NCBI GenBank assembly: GCA_016858145.1
Contig: JAEHOE010000023.1
Span: 992,001 to 1,056,000 of the forward strand
Source: Edaphochlamys debaryana
Lineage: Eukaryota > Chlorophyta > Chlorophyceae > Chlamydomonadales
Reading direction: 5' to 3'
DNA length: 64,000 bases
Shown here: piece by piece, positions 41,921 through 54,394 of the stretch
How positions within the stretch are numbered: the first letter of the stretch is position 1
Layout: every line of letters starts with the position of its first letter
Position numbers and translations under genes: made by a program
The notes under the pieces: generated by a model
The model's input: only the letters and a program-made list of their open reading frames with translations
Database searches by the model: none
What the model was told of the DNA's origin: nothing

Positions 41921-44900
41921 TCAGGCCCCCGCTCCGCGCCCGGCCCCGTCGCCTCCGCACGCGAGGCTCCTGCACGGCTCGCTGCAGAACCGCCTCGCGA
42001 CCCCCGCCCCGCCCCCGGCGCTCAGGGGCAGGGGCAGGTCCGCCTCGCTGTCTCCGTCCAGGCGGGTGCAGCCCGGGTTGGCGCAGGCGGGCAGCAGCGA
42101 CAGGGCCGACTCCGGGGGCGGAAGCCGGCGCACGGCAAGCCGATCGTGGTCCAGAACCGCATGACGAGCGAGCGCCGCCAGCTCGGCGGAGCCCTCCTCG
42201 CCGCGAGCCCAATTGGAGAGCAGAGCGGCTAGGGCCTTGAGCTCTTGCTCATAGTTGCTGCGGGGATTGGACGTTGAAAGGGCACCATGGAGCATGCGGG
42301 GATCACTTGAACCCCGTTTCTAGGAAGAGACGTCAGGGGCACTTGTCGGGCGAACAGGTACACCCAACCGAGGCCCCGCCCGGGCCCCACCCACCTGTTC
42401 ATTAGCTTGGTGGCGCTTAGCTTGGTTGCGCGCAGCTTGGACATCAGACCCGTGACCACCTGGGAGCGCCAGCCCCCAGCCACAGCCGCCGCGGGCTCGC
42501 TCGCCGCGCCCTTCCGCTTGCTAGCGGCGCTCTCCTGAGCCGCCCGCCGCACCTCCTCCGGGGCTACCACCGCGAGGGCCGAGGCCACGTCGAAGACTTG
42601 CATGACGAATGCGGCTGCGTGCATGCGCATGCGTTCGGGCTCGGGCCCCGCGGAGCTCGCTCCCGGCGACCAGAGCTCCGTGAGACGCAGCAGGGCCCCA
42701 ATCGTGGGCACCGCCTCTCGCAGGAGTAGAGCCGCCAGGGCTGCGTAGCCGCCGCCGGCCGCTGCGCCGCCAGCGGCGGCGGAGGAGGACGTGGAGGGGC
42801 CGGCCGCTGCCGCTGCCGCTGCGGTCGAGGGCCCGGGCACAGACGCCGTGGACCCTGCTCTGCTGCCGCTGCCGCTGGGCCCCTTGCTGCTGCGCCCGAG
42901 CTCTAGCAGGCTGGGGATAAGGCGGAACCAGGCGAGGGGCCCCGCGGCGTACCACATGACCTTGGGAAACCAAGTCATGGTGTCGCTCCGTGTGCCCAGC
43001 CGCCCCTCGAACACTTGCGCCGTTGTGACCTGGGCCAGCCTGGACATAACTGGCACCCACTCCACCGCACTCCGCATCAGCATCAGGGACAGCTGCCGGT
43101 CCGCCGCCCCCGTGCCCGGCGTCAGCCGCTTCTGGAGGTCGTTTTCCTCAACGTCGGGGTGCACGCGGAACAGCGGAGCGGAGATGAAGAGCAGGTTCTG
43201 AAAGGCACGGGTGTCCGTGCGCTCCGCAACCTCGGCCTCCGCTGTGCGAAGCACCTTGCCAATGGTGACCACGAGCGCTGCAGCCTCGTCAGCTGGGCCG
43301 TACGCCAGGAGGCGGCGAAGCAGCACGCCTGGGTGGCGCTCGGGGCCGAATAGATCGGCCGCCAGTGCAGCCGCGGCCCCTGCGAAGCCCTCCCGGCCCG
43401 CCGCGCGGAGCAGGCCCTCCACGCCCCGCACGATGCCCCCGGCTAGGGCGGAGACCAGCGCAGGGGGCGGCTCGGGAGGCAGCGAGCCTGCGGTGGCAGC
43501 GAGGTACGGGCGGGAATGGGTGCGAGCCAAGTGTTGGCTGTGGCTATGCTCGGTGTCCCCGCCATGGCGCCCCTATCACCCCATCCTTTGCGGTGCCATG
43601 CCCACCCTCCCAGGCTCCCACACAGCGCCCATGCCATCCCTCACCGTCAGCCCGCATCTCGCGCCCCTGGATGAGGGGATCAAACAGATCCCCCAGCGCC
43701 TTGATCCCCTCCTGGTCCGCCGCACAACGCGACGCGTGCAGCGCTGCGCCCACCGCCACACGCCAGCGCTCGGCCGCCGCCTGCTGCACCGCAGCGCTCC
43801 TGCAGCACGGGCCGAGGTTAGAAAGGAGGACACTAAGGAACGCCGACTTCGGCAAGCGGCATGCCTGGACGTCACACAGGCCACAGGCTACTTGCTCTCT
43901 TCCCCAGTTGGCGCAATGCACAGAGGCACCGAGCCGCATGCGGCCATCTGCAGGCCCTTCCCCCACCTGTCTAGCCCATCCCGCTCACCCGGGCGCCTCT
44001 GTAAGCACATACGCCCCCATACTCTCTTCCCCAGTTGGCGCAATGCACAGAGGCACCGAGCCGCATGCGGCCATCTGCAGGCCCTTCCCCCACCTGCCTA
44101 GCCCAGCCCGCTCACCCGGGCGCCTCTGCAGCCAGAAGCTTATCCACCCGGGCCAGGGAGCGGACGGCCGTGCTGACGACCTGTGCGGTATCGACCAGCA
44201 CCTGCGAGGGAGGAGTGTCCCCTTCCTCCTCCTCCTCGTCCTCCTCCCCGCCCCGGTCCTCGTCGGCGCCCTGCCCCGCCTCCGGCTCCGGCTCCACCAC
44301 AAGCACCTCGGAGGAAGAGGCGGGCGGGCGGCGGGGCCCCACGGGCCGGCGTCCCTCCGCTTCCTCCTCCTCCTCGGATGCCGGCTCCTCCTCCTCCTCC
44401 TCCTGGGATGCCGGCTCCTCCTCCTCCTCCTCCTGGGATGCCGGCTCCTCCTCCTCCTCCTCCTCGGATGCCTGCTCTGCCTCCTCCGCCGAGGCCTCTG
44501 CCCAGACTCGGCCAGACTCCACCGCCCAGCGAGCCACACGCAGCAGCAGCGTTGCGGCGTGTAGGGGCCGGAGCGACGGCCCGTCGGCCCGGGGGCAGCA
44601 GGGGCAGTCGACCAGGGCCTGCACCACCTCCGTAAGCACTGCTTGCCTGCGGGGCGCATCATACACAGGGCAGCAGCTGTTGGCTTTTGGCGCCAACCGA
44701 GATTGCTCGGACGCCGCCCCGGGCACACGGGCACACGGACCCGCAACGGCGCGCCAAGCATTGCGGTCACATAGACTATCCACCACCCGGCGCACCTGCC
44801 ACCTGCCGTACATACATCTGGGACCTGCCCCTCGAGCTCCAGATACATTTTGCCGGGTACTGGTAGGCAACCCCTGTACGGCAGCACGTCGGCGGGGGGC

Positions 44901-45925
44901 CCGGAGTCCGCCGCACACAGCGCTGCCAGCCCCGCCGACATCATGAGGTGCTGCATGCACGGGCCGAGCACAGCCGAGCGCAGCCTGGCGGCCGCGCCGG
45001 GCCCACCGAGCTCGGCCGGAGCCTGACTGAGGAGCCTCGCCAGCAAACCCAGGTGCGTATGGGCGCCCAACATGAAGGTCACTGAAGCGGAGTGGGGCGT
45101 AACGGTGTCCCGGTGGTGATGTGCGTATTCCCGTTCCTCCACGCGACTCAGCCAGACCGCCACCGCCAGCATCGCCCGGGCCAGGTGCTCAAAGATGCGG
45201 CTGGCCTCGATGGCCGCCACCAGCTCCCCCACGAACACGCGCTGCAGCACCTGCTGCCGCCGCCGCTCCTTGTCAGCTGGCGGGGGAGGGGCGCTGGGCG
45301 CCGCGGGTGCAGCTTGGTCCATGGTGACGCGCTGTGCGGTGCTGATAAGACACGCGAGGAGGATGGATGACAGCTTTGCCGCTGCGAGGCATTCGGAAGC
45401 GGGGCCTCGGACGAGCTGCTCCTCGCCGGCGGCGGGGTCGCCTGGGCCGCCAGCGGCGCCCGTGGGCCCTGCCGGCGGGTCGGATGGCTGAAGAAGAGGC
45501 CCAGTAAGGGCCGCGAGGAGGCGGCTGCAGCTCTGCAGCGTGTGGACCCGGACCAGAGTGCGCAAGTAGCTCACCGCGGCCGCCTGCGGCCACGACGCGA
45601 GAGTTGTCGCCAGATCAAGAGCAGCCAAGCCGACGTCGCGTTGCGCCAGAGTGGTTGAGGGGTCGGCAAGCCAGCGAGTACCGAAGGCCAGGCAGCGCAG
45701 GCTGGCCGCGAGGAAAGGCCCATTCAAGAAGAGGGATGCCACCCGCTGCTCGTCGAGCTGAAGGGGGTCAGCGAGTCGAACCAGAGCTTCAGAGAGCTCA
45801 CGCAGCTCCTCGGTGCTCAGGACGTTGGCTTCAGTAGCGAGCCTTGGCGCAGAATGCACAACGCGCTCCGCCATCGGGCGCAGGTCCTCAGGCAGAAGCA
45901 CGAATCTAGGATCGGGTGCCTCCAT
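41921..45925 (-). CDS. Half-MYND volvocine protein D
   Basis: Intact paralogue of gene C. Exons on the minus strand: 45925-44796, 44646-44116, 43799-43645, 43487-42395, 42257-41921; 3246 nt, 1,081 aa, all phases consistent. Exon 3 is the same length as in C (155 nt). It starts MEAPDPRFVLLPEDL, against MEKPPDPRYSFLPTEL in C. Conserved blocks include LVRVHTLQSCSRLL, KERRRQQVLQRVFVGELVAAIEAS and SLARVDKLLAAEAPG. The acidic stretch is longer than in C because of a 30-bp repeat. The end has CANPGCTRLDGDSEADL and RFCSEPC, so only two of the usual MYND Cys pairs remain and zinc binding is doubtful. The gene follows the BAG6-like gene on the same strand, 320 bp after its stop. Function unknown. Confidence 0.75.
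43898..44128 (-). repeat. 128-bp-period repeat across the intron 2 donor of gene D
   Basis: On the minus strand the exon 2 end plus donor (GAGGCGCCCGG/GTGAGCGGG) occurs at 44128-44108 and again at 44000-43980. The 70-bp stretch at 44026-44096 recurs at 43898-43968. It is the same arrangement as in gene C. Confidence 0.8.
44381..44470 (-). repeat. 30-bp coding minisatellite in gene D
   Basis: Three 30-bp units encode EEEEEEPASQ-type decapeptides in the acidic region. Gene C carries only one such segment. Confidence 0.9.
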
Positions 45926-46015
45926 CGCATCGCTCTGAAACGCAGTAAGGGTGTAGGACGCGGCCTCCTGAAGAATGAAGTTTAGGATTTCTTCCGAGCT
46001 TGTGCCCCTTGCTGC

Positions 46016-46020
46016 TTACA
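46016..46020 (-). promoter_or_regulatory. TGTAA polyadenylation signal of the BAG6-like gene
   Basis: TGTAA on the minus strand, 225 nt beyond the BAG6-like stop and before the start of gene D. This is consistent with separate transcription of the two minus-strand genes. Confidence 0.45.
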
Positions 46021-46244
46021 GCTTCAGACGTCTGAACGGTCTGCAACCCTGCAAGATAACGGGTGTGGATGTCTGCAACCGTAGCTCGCAGCCGGCGCAT
46101 GCTCTGTCGGTGTATGTTTTTATTAGCACCCAGCCCGCAGCAGCCACCGGACTGGCCGCAATCGGACTCCACTCCCCTCCGAAGAAGGTCCATCCTCACA
46201 ACAGCTCAACTCCCAGCTCTTCAATCTTGCACTCCCGCAGCGCA

Positions 46245-49200
46245 CTAACCCGCCCTGGGCGCCTCTCCGTCCTCCGCATCCATGAAGTCGCAGCCCTCGC
46301 TGCCCTCGTCCCCGCTCTCACCGCCCTCGCCCCCGCCCAGCAGCGCCTCCAGCCCCCCGCCCCCGCCCCGCCGCGACACGCCCAGTCCGTAGTTGGCGCT
46401 GAGCGGCTCCGCCGCCGCCATCACGTGCCCCTGCATCGACTCCACGTCGGACTCCACCAACTGCCGCCACCTCGCGCCCTCCTCCTCCCCGAGCACCTCC
46501 GTCAGGACCTCGTAGCCGATCGGCGGCGGCGGCTCCGCCGCCGCGCCGCGCCCCCGGCCTCCGGCGCCGCCTGGCGGGGGCATGCCGCCAAGCAGGCTGC
46601 CCAGCAGCCCGCCGAGCCCGCCCGCGCCGCCGGCTCCGCCGCCGCCAGCGCCGCCGCCGCCCAGTACGGCCTGGGCCATGTTCTCCATCATAGGTGCCAT
46701 GTTGGGGTCCGACATGATGCTCTGCGCCATCTGCATCAGACCGCCCAGGCCGCCGCCGCCGCCGCCGCCAGCGCCGCCGCCGGGCCCGCCGCCGCCGCCG
46801 AGCATGGCCCCGACCATGTCCATCAGGCCGCCCAGGCCGCCGTCGCCGGCGGCGCCGCCAGGCATCGCCAGAGCGCCGGCGCCAGCAGAGCCGGCGGAGG
46901 CGACAGGGCCGGCAGCGGCGCTGGCGGGAGCGCGAGGTCGCGGGGGCACGGGGGCCGCGGCGGCTGTGGAGGAGGGTGCCGACGTGGGGGCGTCAGAGGC
47001 GGGGCCAGCGGCGGCGGCGGCAGAGGTGTGGGCAGTGACGGGAGGGGCAGGGCGCTTCTTGGGCAGTGCCGGCCTCAGGCCCGCGCCCAGACCCAACCCG
47101 CGGGGCCCGCCGGCCGCCGCCGGGGCCGCCGCTGGGGCGGAGGTGGAGGGAGCAGACGCTGACGGCGCGGCTGCCGCAGCGTGCGTGGCGGTGCCGCTGG
47201 CACTCGCCGCCGCCGGCTCCGCCGTTGCCGTGGCGGTGCCGCGGGCGCGCTGCTCCGCCGCCGCCGCAGCGGCGGCGGCAGGGCTCGGCGCCGGCGCCGG
47301 CGCCGGGGCCGGGGCGGGCGCCGCCGCCGGGGCCGGAGCGGGCGCCGCCGCCGGGGCCACCCGAGGGGCCGCTGCAGGGGCCGGGGCCGGGGCCGCTGCA
47401 GGCGCTGGCGCCGGGGCGGGGGCGGCGGGGGGCGGCGGGGCCATCATGCCCCCCTGCATCATGCTGGCCGCCATGGTGACGAGCTGGCTCATGACGTCCC
47501 CCGCCGTGGCGTTGGCGGCCGGGTTGTTCTCCAACTGCGAGAAAACGGGGAGTGGTCAGTGGGTCGGTGGTGTCCCTCGTTTCCTGGCGGCACGCAACCC
47601 CAACCACCCCCCACAACGCACCGCACCAAACGCCAAACATCCGCGGCCTGTGCACACGGCCAGCTCGTCCCCCGCACACGCCCAACCAGCCTGCCAACTG
47701 TCAACCGCTACCTGCCATGTACCAACTGCCAACCGCACCTGCTCAAGGCGCGTGCTGATGGTGCTCCAGTTGGCCAGCAGACCGCTCGCCACCCCATCCA
47801 GCCGCGCCACCAGCGTGCGGAGGACCGCCATAGCCAGCTGCGGGTGTGGAGAGGCGGGTTCGGGGGGGCGGAGATGTCGAGGGGAAAGGTCCAGGCGCGG
47901 CAAGTCCTCCGGCGGACCTCTGGGCCCCACGACCAACCCCGACCCCGCCCCCCGCCTCCACCCACCCCCCAGCCCCCAGCCCCGCGCCACTGCCTCACCC
48001 GCTGCCCGTCCAGCGTGCCGCTGCGGGCGGCCTCTGGAGCCACCGTGGCGACCACGTTCTGAGCCACGGCCCGGGCGATGGCCGAGGCCATGGGGGGCAG
48101 CAGCATGCGCGTCATGGAGCTCAGGTCGTCCTCCAGGGCCGCGCGGGCCTCGGCCCGGTCCTCGCCCTCGCCGCCCTCGCCGCCGCTGCCCGCCTCCTCG
48201 CCCTCGTCCTCCTCGCTGGGCTCCGCCTCCTCCTCCTCGTCATCCGCGGGCTCTGTGGGTGGGGCCAGGGGTGCGGGGCGCGGGAAGTGTGGCTTGCCAT
48301 GCCGCTTTGGCGCACCGTCAGGCACCCCGCCTCGCCTCGCCTCGCCTCGCCTCCCACCACACAAAGACTCCAAGCCTCAGCCGCAACGCAGCCAGCCCTC
48401 TCGGCCACAGACGGCTGTGTGCCCAAGCTTTTGGCACCCTGCCCGCCCCCAAGCCAAGCCGAGCACCTCGAGTCGGGATGATCAACTCTGGCCCGCCTCG
48501 GCCGCTACCACAGCGGTGCCCATCCCGCCACTCCATACACCAAACTTCCGGCCGCAGCAGCAACACACACCCAAGTACGGCGCGTTTGCTTCGGGTCGGG
48601 AAGGTTGCTTTGTTTTGCGGTTCCGGGTTCGCCTTGCTGCCTGTTTGCTCGCCGCTTACTATACGCACTGGCACCTGGTTATCGCGCATCAACCCGAGCA
48701 TCTAAACACCCAAGTACGCCCGCCGCTGCTGTCCAAACCGCCCCAAGCGCAAGCCGAGGCGATCGAGAGTGAGATGCACCGCGTCCGTCCGGCACCTGCC
48801 CTGCCTCCCCCCCAGCCAGCCGCGCACCTGCCGGCACGCTGAGCACGCTCTCCCAGGTGGGGAAGAGGCGGTTGATGAGCGTGGCCACGGGCCGGAACTC
48901 TTCCAGCGCGGCGTCCTGGGGCCATAACGAGGGGGGGCCATAATGACGAGGAAGGAAGGATTCAGGAGGAGTCAAGGACGAATAGCGGTGGGAGGTGGGA
49001 ACATGGAGGATTCTGGGAGGGCAGCGAAGGGGCATGTAGACCGGGAGAGGAATTAAGCGAAGGCCAGAGCGAGCTGAAGACAGTGCAAGCGCAGATCCGG
49101 GCACTCCCGCCGCACCTGTGCCACAGCCGCTGCCGCCGGTGCTGCGGCGGCGGGCTGCTGCCCCTGCCCCTGCTCCTCGCCCTCGCCCGCCCCCGCCGCC

Positions 49201-52200
49201 GCCTGCTCCCGCGCCTGCCGCGCCTCGCGGCGCCGCATGCGCTCCGCCCTCCGCGTGATGTCGTCCCAGCGGGCCGATATGACCTCGATCACGTGCGTCA
49301 GGTGCCGCGTCACGGCCCGACCCACGGAGTCCAGCAGCTGCGGGGAGATGGGGATTCAGTGAGGGCGGCAGGTACGTGGGCGAGACGGGTGTATTGGGGA
49401 TGAGAACAAGGTTGAGAGTGAAGGACGCGACGCGCACGAGAAACAGGCCTGAGACTGGGTACACAAGCGCCGCAGACAAAGAGCATGACGCGTGATGCAC
49501 AGCAGCCCCCAGCCCCCGCACATCCCCCACCCCGGAACCCACGCCCCCTGCCCTCACCAGCGGCGGCTGCACGCCCCGCCCCGCCAGCTCGCCCATGACG
49601 GTGGCCGCGATGGACCCCGCCAGGGCCGTCAGCGCCGGCATCACAAGGCTCAGCGGCGTCTCCGGGCCCGGCCCCTGCTGCGCCTGCGGCCCGTGCTGTC
49701 CGTGCTGCCCCTGCTGGGGCTGGGCGCCGGCGCCGGCGCCCGCCGCAGGGGCGGCGCGCGGCGCGGCGCCCGGGGCGGCCGCACCCCCCGGCTGCTGAGG
49801 GTGAGGCGGCGGCATGCCTCCGGCCATGGCTCCCATCAGGTTTCCTAGCAGCCCGCCTAGGCCGCCGGGCAGACCCGCGGGCAGACCCGTGAGCTCGATC
49901 TGCACCGCCCCCGCCGCCGGGGCGTGCGCGTGTGCGTGCGCGTGGGCCTGGCCCGGGCCCCGCTCCTGCGCGCCCGCGCCGGGACCAGCCGGGCCCGGGG
50001 CCTGGGCCCCGGCCGGCCCCGGCGCGGCGCCGGCGCCCATCATCTGGGCCCCGAACAGGTCCACCAGGCCGCCCATGAGGCCCCACGGGTCCATGCCGGG
50101 CCCCATGGCGCCCATGCCCATGCCGGCCATGCCGGCGGCGCCGCCAGCCGGGCCCAGGCGGCGCGGGTAGAGCGCCGGCAGCTCCGCCCCATCGCCTGGG
50201 GTGGGGTTGGGTAGTGAGAAGTGAGGATGCAAGCAACATGATGAACAAGCCGCTCCTCAGCTTGACCGTTAACGGCTGCCTGATGGGGCTAGTACATATG
50301 AGATGAGATCAGATGGGCGCCAGCTGCCAGCTGCCACCCAAGCCCAACCGCCCCAGCGTCACAGCCTGACGCATACCGGCGGCCAGCTGCACGCTGCACG
50401 CGTAAGCGTAACGCAACACGGGGCCTCTGCCACTCATGGAGGCTGCCAGCCCCAGTCCTCAGCGCCCCATGGCCCCTCCCCACGCTACCGCTCACCTGCG
50501 GGCAGCACAGCTGCTGCGCTGTTGGCCGCCAGGGACAGGGGCATGCCGTTGAGGGAGGTGGCCAGCGCAATGGCGGCGCGGGAGAGGTCCGCCAGCAGCG
50601 CAGAGGAGGCGGCCAGCTGGCCGCTCAGCTGCCGCAGGCGCCGCTGTGAGGGGATGGAGGTAATCGCGTGTCCGCATGGGGCGTGGTTAGCGATGGACTC
50701 AGCAGAGGATTGCATGCCGAAATGCAAGGTACGGCACGGCTAATACGCTAGTTGGGTCAGGCGTGCATTACTGGGGGTTGCAAGCGGAGGAACCAGGACC
50801 GCTCGCTTTTTGCCAAGCCTCACCCGGTGCGCCGTCACGTCCTCCGCCGCGGGCCGCTCCTGTGACGCGAGCTCCGACACCGCCGCCGCCGCCTCCCGCA
50901 GCCGAGCGGCCAGGGGGGGCACCGCCTGCGCCCCGGCCTCGCCCTGGGCCTGCTGGGCCTGGGCCTCGGCCCCGGGCCCCGCCAGGCCCCCCGCGGGCCC
51001 GGCCAGGTGGTCCCCGGCGCGGCGCAGCAGCACCGACAGAGAGGCCGCCACCAGCGGCAGGTAGCTGGCGCCGGAGGGGTGGGAAGGTGGAGGAAGGTGA
51101 GGGAAAGGGCGAGGGATCGAGCGAACAGCAGGTCATGCGGGCGCCGGGTCTGATGGCTAGCACGTTGGCTGGTTAAGCTGCTCGTGGGTTCCGCTGACGG
51201 CCCCAACCCATGGCTTCCAACCTCAACCTGTGGCCTTTGAGCCGAGCCCCAGGCCCCTCCCCAAACGCACCTGTACTGATACGATGCGCCAGACAGGTCC
51301 AGCACGCCCGGCCCCATGCCAGCCGCCCGCCGCCGCCCAGCACCCGCGCGCCTAGCGCCCCCGTCCGCTCCATCAGCCCCCGCCGCCGCGGCCGCCGCCT
51401 CGGGCCCCGCCGCCGCATCGCCGGCAGCGCCCGCCGGGGTCTCCCGCGCCAGCCCCGGCCACACTGGCACCGGCGCCGGCGCTGGGGCCGCGGCCGCTGC
51501 CCCCTCCTGCGGCTGCGCTGCTGCCCCCGCGGCCGCGGCCGCTCCCGACCCCGCTGCCCGGCCCGCCGGGTCCTCCCCCGCGCGGCGCCGCAGGGCGTCC
51601 AGCCAGGGCGGCAGCGGCTCCTCCCGCAGGGCCTCCAGCGCCCCACGGGTCATGGCCTCGAAGTCCGGCTGCTGGCTAGCCACCGGGGCCGCTGTTGGGG
51701 TGCGTGAGGGAACAGGGGGCAAGGGCGGAGGCGTTTGTGGGAGAGCATGGTCAGTGTCTGTGGAAACGCAAGGAGGGCGGCTGCAGGGAAGCCCAAGGGC
51801 AGGCTGGAGAGGGGAGGGGTGGCGGAGTATTCGTTGATGGGGGTGGGGAGGGGTGGGGGACGCTGCATACCATACATCCGCGCCAATTAGCAGGCGTACA
51901 CCACCACACAGGTTTGCACGTCAAACTCGAGGTCTAGCAGTTCCCGGGTCGCGACGGTTGCACTGGGCCTGGGCGCCTTGAGGCCTACAGGCCTACGGAC
52001 CCTGACTGCCTGCACGCTGAGATGGCGTTGCTAACCCGCTCCTGCCCCCCACACCTGCCGGGGCCCGGGACCTGCGACCGGAATGGCTGCGAACGTTGCT
52101 GCAACATTATTACCAGCGCGCCCTACGCCGTCTGCGGCTGCCACGCGATGAGGTGGGAGCGCCGGGAGGGCCCAGGTTGCGTGCCGGCGGTCGATAGATA

Positions 52201-54117
52201 CCGCGAAGACCACGGCCACGTCCGCCGCCGTGTCGCGTGAGCGCGCTGGGGCGGTCGCTCCGGGCCCGATCACGCATGCCATAGCACAGAACCCTGAGAA
52301 CCCTCTGCGTGAGCAAGGCACGCTCGGCGTGGCGGCTCGCATGGCCGGCGCTGAACGCTGACACGCGAGAGCCTTCCCTTGACCTATCAGTCCCCGCCCG
52401 TTTCCGCACCGCCTATGCCATGCCCCGCCGCCCCGCCCCACCGTTGGAGAAGAGGGCGATGGGCCCCGGTGCGTAGCCCGGCTCCCCCAGTCGGTCCAGG
52501 AAGCGAGCCAGGGAGGCGAACAGGTGGGGCGTCTCCACGGCCGGGGGTGGCGGGGGAGCGGGCCCCGCGCCGCGACCCGCGGCGTCGCCTGCGAGGGCGG
52601 GGCATCCGGGGGACGGGGTCGCACTAGGTGATCTGGCCGCTGACGGCTGCCGTCCTCATCCGCCGCCAGCCCCAAGCTCCCCTTCTCCAGTTCTTTCCTG
52701 AGACCTACCCTGCGGCTGCCCCATGTTGATGCCCAGATTCACGTTGAGCATCTGACTGATCTGCTCCAGGATCTGGGGGGTGGATGCAAGGGCAAGGGCG
52801 GTGAGGTGGAGTTGGGGTGGGAGTGTCCGGTGGTACAATCCTTAGCAACGTTGCGTCTTCATGCGGGTTTACAGGTTGCAGCCCATGGGTAGGGTCTGGG
52901 GTGGAGGACGGGCGTGGGGTGGGGCACAAGAGCGCCATAGAGCCCGAGGAGCCCCTCGCTGCACTCCGAATTGGTCTGTCACACCACCTCGGCCGTCCGA
53001 CTGACCACGCTCCCTCGACCCTCCCCTCCCTCCGTCGCCGCCTCTACTTGTCCCTGTCCCTGCCGCTGTCCCTCCCGCCGAGCCCCCAGCACCCACCCGC
53101 TGCGTCTCCTGCTCCAGGCGGCCCTGCGCCGTCTGCTGTCCCGGCCCGCCTGGGGGGGCGGGCGCAAGGAAACGTGTAGGCAGGGGCGGGGGGTAGTTTC
53201 GATTGCCCCAGTGCCGGGAGATGAACGCTAAACATGCCTATCGGGCTCAGCGACGAGGACAGGGACTGGCGGGCCGTGCGGAAAGCCAAGGCCCTGCCCA
53301 GCTGCAACACCCTGGCTCGACCCAAACTAGCTCGGCCCCAAGGGACCTCCAACTGTCTCCAGGGTCACGGGGCCCCACCCCGTTTGCACTGTGAGTCGTT
53401 GGGTGCACCTCCCCAACCCTCCAACCGCTTCTTCGCCGACATCCCTCTTTACGAGGCTCCCCCGCCCTGCCTGCTGGCGCCGCTGCCGCCGGCGGTGGCG
53501 CGTCGAAGGGCCGCACCACCATGTGCAGCGTGTCACCGTTCGAGATGCCTGGGGATGTGTGTTGGGGGAGATAGGAGGGTGTGTGGGTGGGGCGGGGTGG
53601 CTGAGTGAGGGAGCTCCGCGTGCGGTGCTGGCTCAGGTGGGGGTGGCACAGAGGGCCAGCCGCTGCAGCACAGGACCAGGAGGACCCATTCCGCGCAATG
53701 ACGACGGCACAAGCACCCGGGGCTGCCTTTGCACGAGCCAGGATGCTGGCATCGCAGCCTGCTAGAGAGCGGGGCAGGAGGCGCCGGCGAGGGGTGGGGA
53801 TGGGTGCGGAGGGCACTCACCCAGCTGCTCGAGCGTTTGGTCGTCCTGGAGGCCCCGCCCGCGAAAGATGAGCCGCTGTCGAGCAGAGGGCGCATTATCC
53901 ACAATGCCCTCGAGCCGCGCCTTCACGGCCGCGACAGTCTCCTGAATGGGCCCGACCGAGATTGTCAATGGTGCGAGCGCTGGACAACATTCCCGCAACC
54001 CAAGCACACCTGACGGCCGATGCTGAGCTCATACGTGGCCGGCTCAAGCGTTTTGACCCTGATCTGGACTTCCGCGCCACCCGCAGGTGTTCCGCCACCC
54101 GGCTCGTGGCTACTCAT
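46245..54117 (-). CDS. BAG6: BAG6-like ubiquitin-like-domain protein
   Basis: Fifteen exons on the minus strand: 54117-54010, 53941-53821, 53548-53453, 53149-53097, 52772-52709, 52588-52442, 51691-51271, 51064-50824, 50643-50496, 50195-49558, 49337-49116, 48915-48828, 48252-47999, 47837-47739, 47534-46245; 3990 nt, 1,329 aa, all phases agree. Residues about 15-89 are a ubiquitin-like fold (IRVKTLEPATYELSIG, RQRLIFRGRGLQDDQTLEQL, NGDTLHMVVRP), the hallmark of BAG6/Scythe. After it come ILEQISQMLNVNLGINMGQ and long Ala/Gly/Pro/Met-rich segments with helical islands. The C-terminal part has TEVLGEEEGARWRQLVESDVE and an acidic end. BAG6 holds hydrophobic substrates for tail-anchor insertion or degradation; that role here is inferred from the family. 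Intron 6 contains a copied exon of the neighbouring membrane-protein gene. Confidence 0.8.
51942..52275 (+). repeat. Copied exon 2 region of the membrane-protein gene, in BAG6 intron 6
   Basis: Direct copy of 54935-55262, antisense to the BAG6-like gene. It includes the whole exon 2 of the 54395-56190 gene plus intron sequence on both sides. The donor (ATGAG/GTGGG) is kept, but the acceptor CTGCAG has become CTGCCG. Across the 27 codons from TGC GAC CGG onward there are six base differences, all synonymous. Confidence 0.85.
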
Positions 54118-54394
54118 TGTGCCGCGTTTTCAGGTGTGTGCGTATCGCAGAATAAGCAGAGCAAGTTGCCATGGACGCCTGTGCATGAACACTCCACCCG
54201 CGACCCGCGGGGTCCGTTGCATGGGACACCGATGCAGTCCCTGCGCGGGAGGCTGGACACCTCTCACGCAAGACCTGTGCTCTCGGCATATTACGAGCAT
54301 GCAGGGATCATTCACGAGCTGCATACCTATCCAAGCAGCGTAGGCCACCATACACAAGTCGAAGGTCAACTCCTCGTTTTGATTAGTCGCTGCA
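54118..54394. promoter_or_regulatory. Shared divergent promoter region
   Basis: Only 277 bp separate the start codons of the BAG6-like gene (-) and the membrane-protein gene (+), so both promoters and 5' UTRs must lie here. No TATA box is evident. Confidence 0.5.

Noticed and set aside
46582..48705. Very long plus-strand open frame opposite BAG6
   Set aside because: Antisense shadow of Ala/Pro-rich exons; the minus-strand exon chain with a ubiquitin-like domain explains the region fully.
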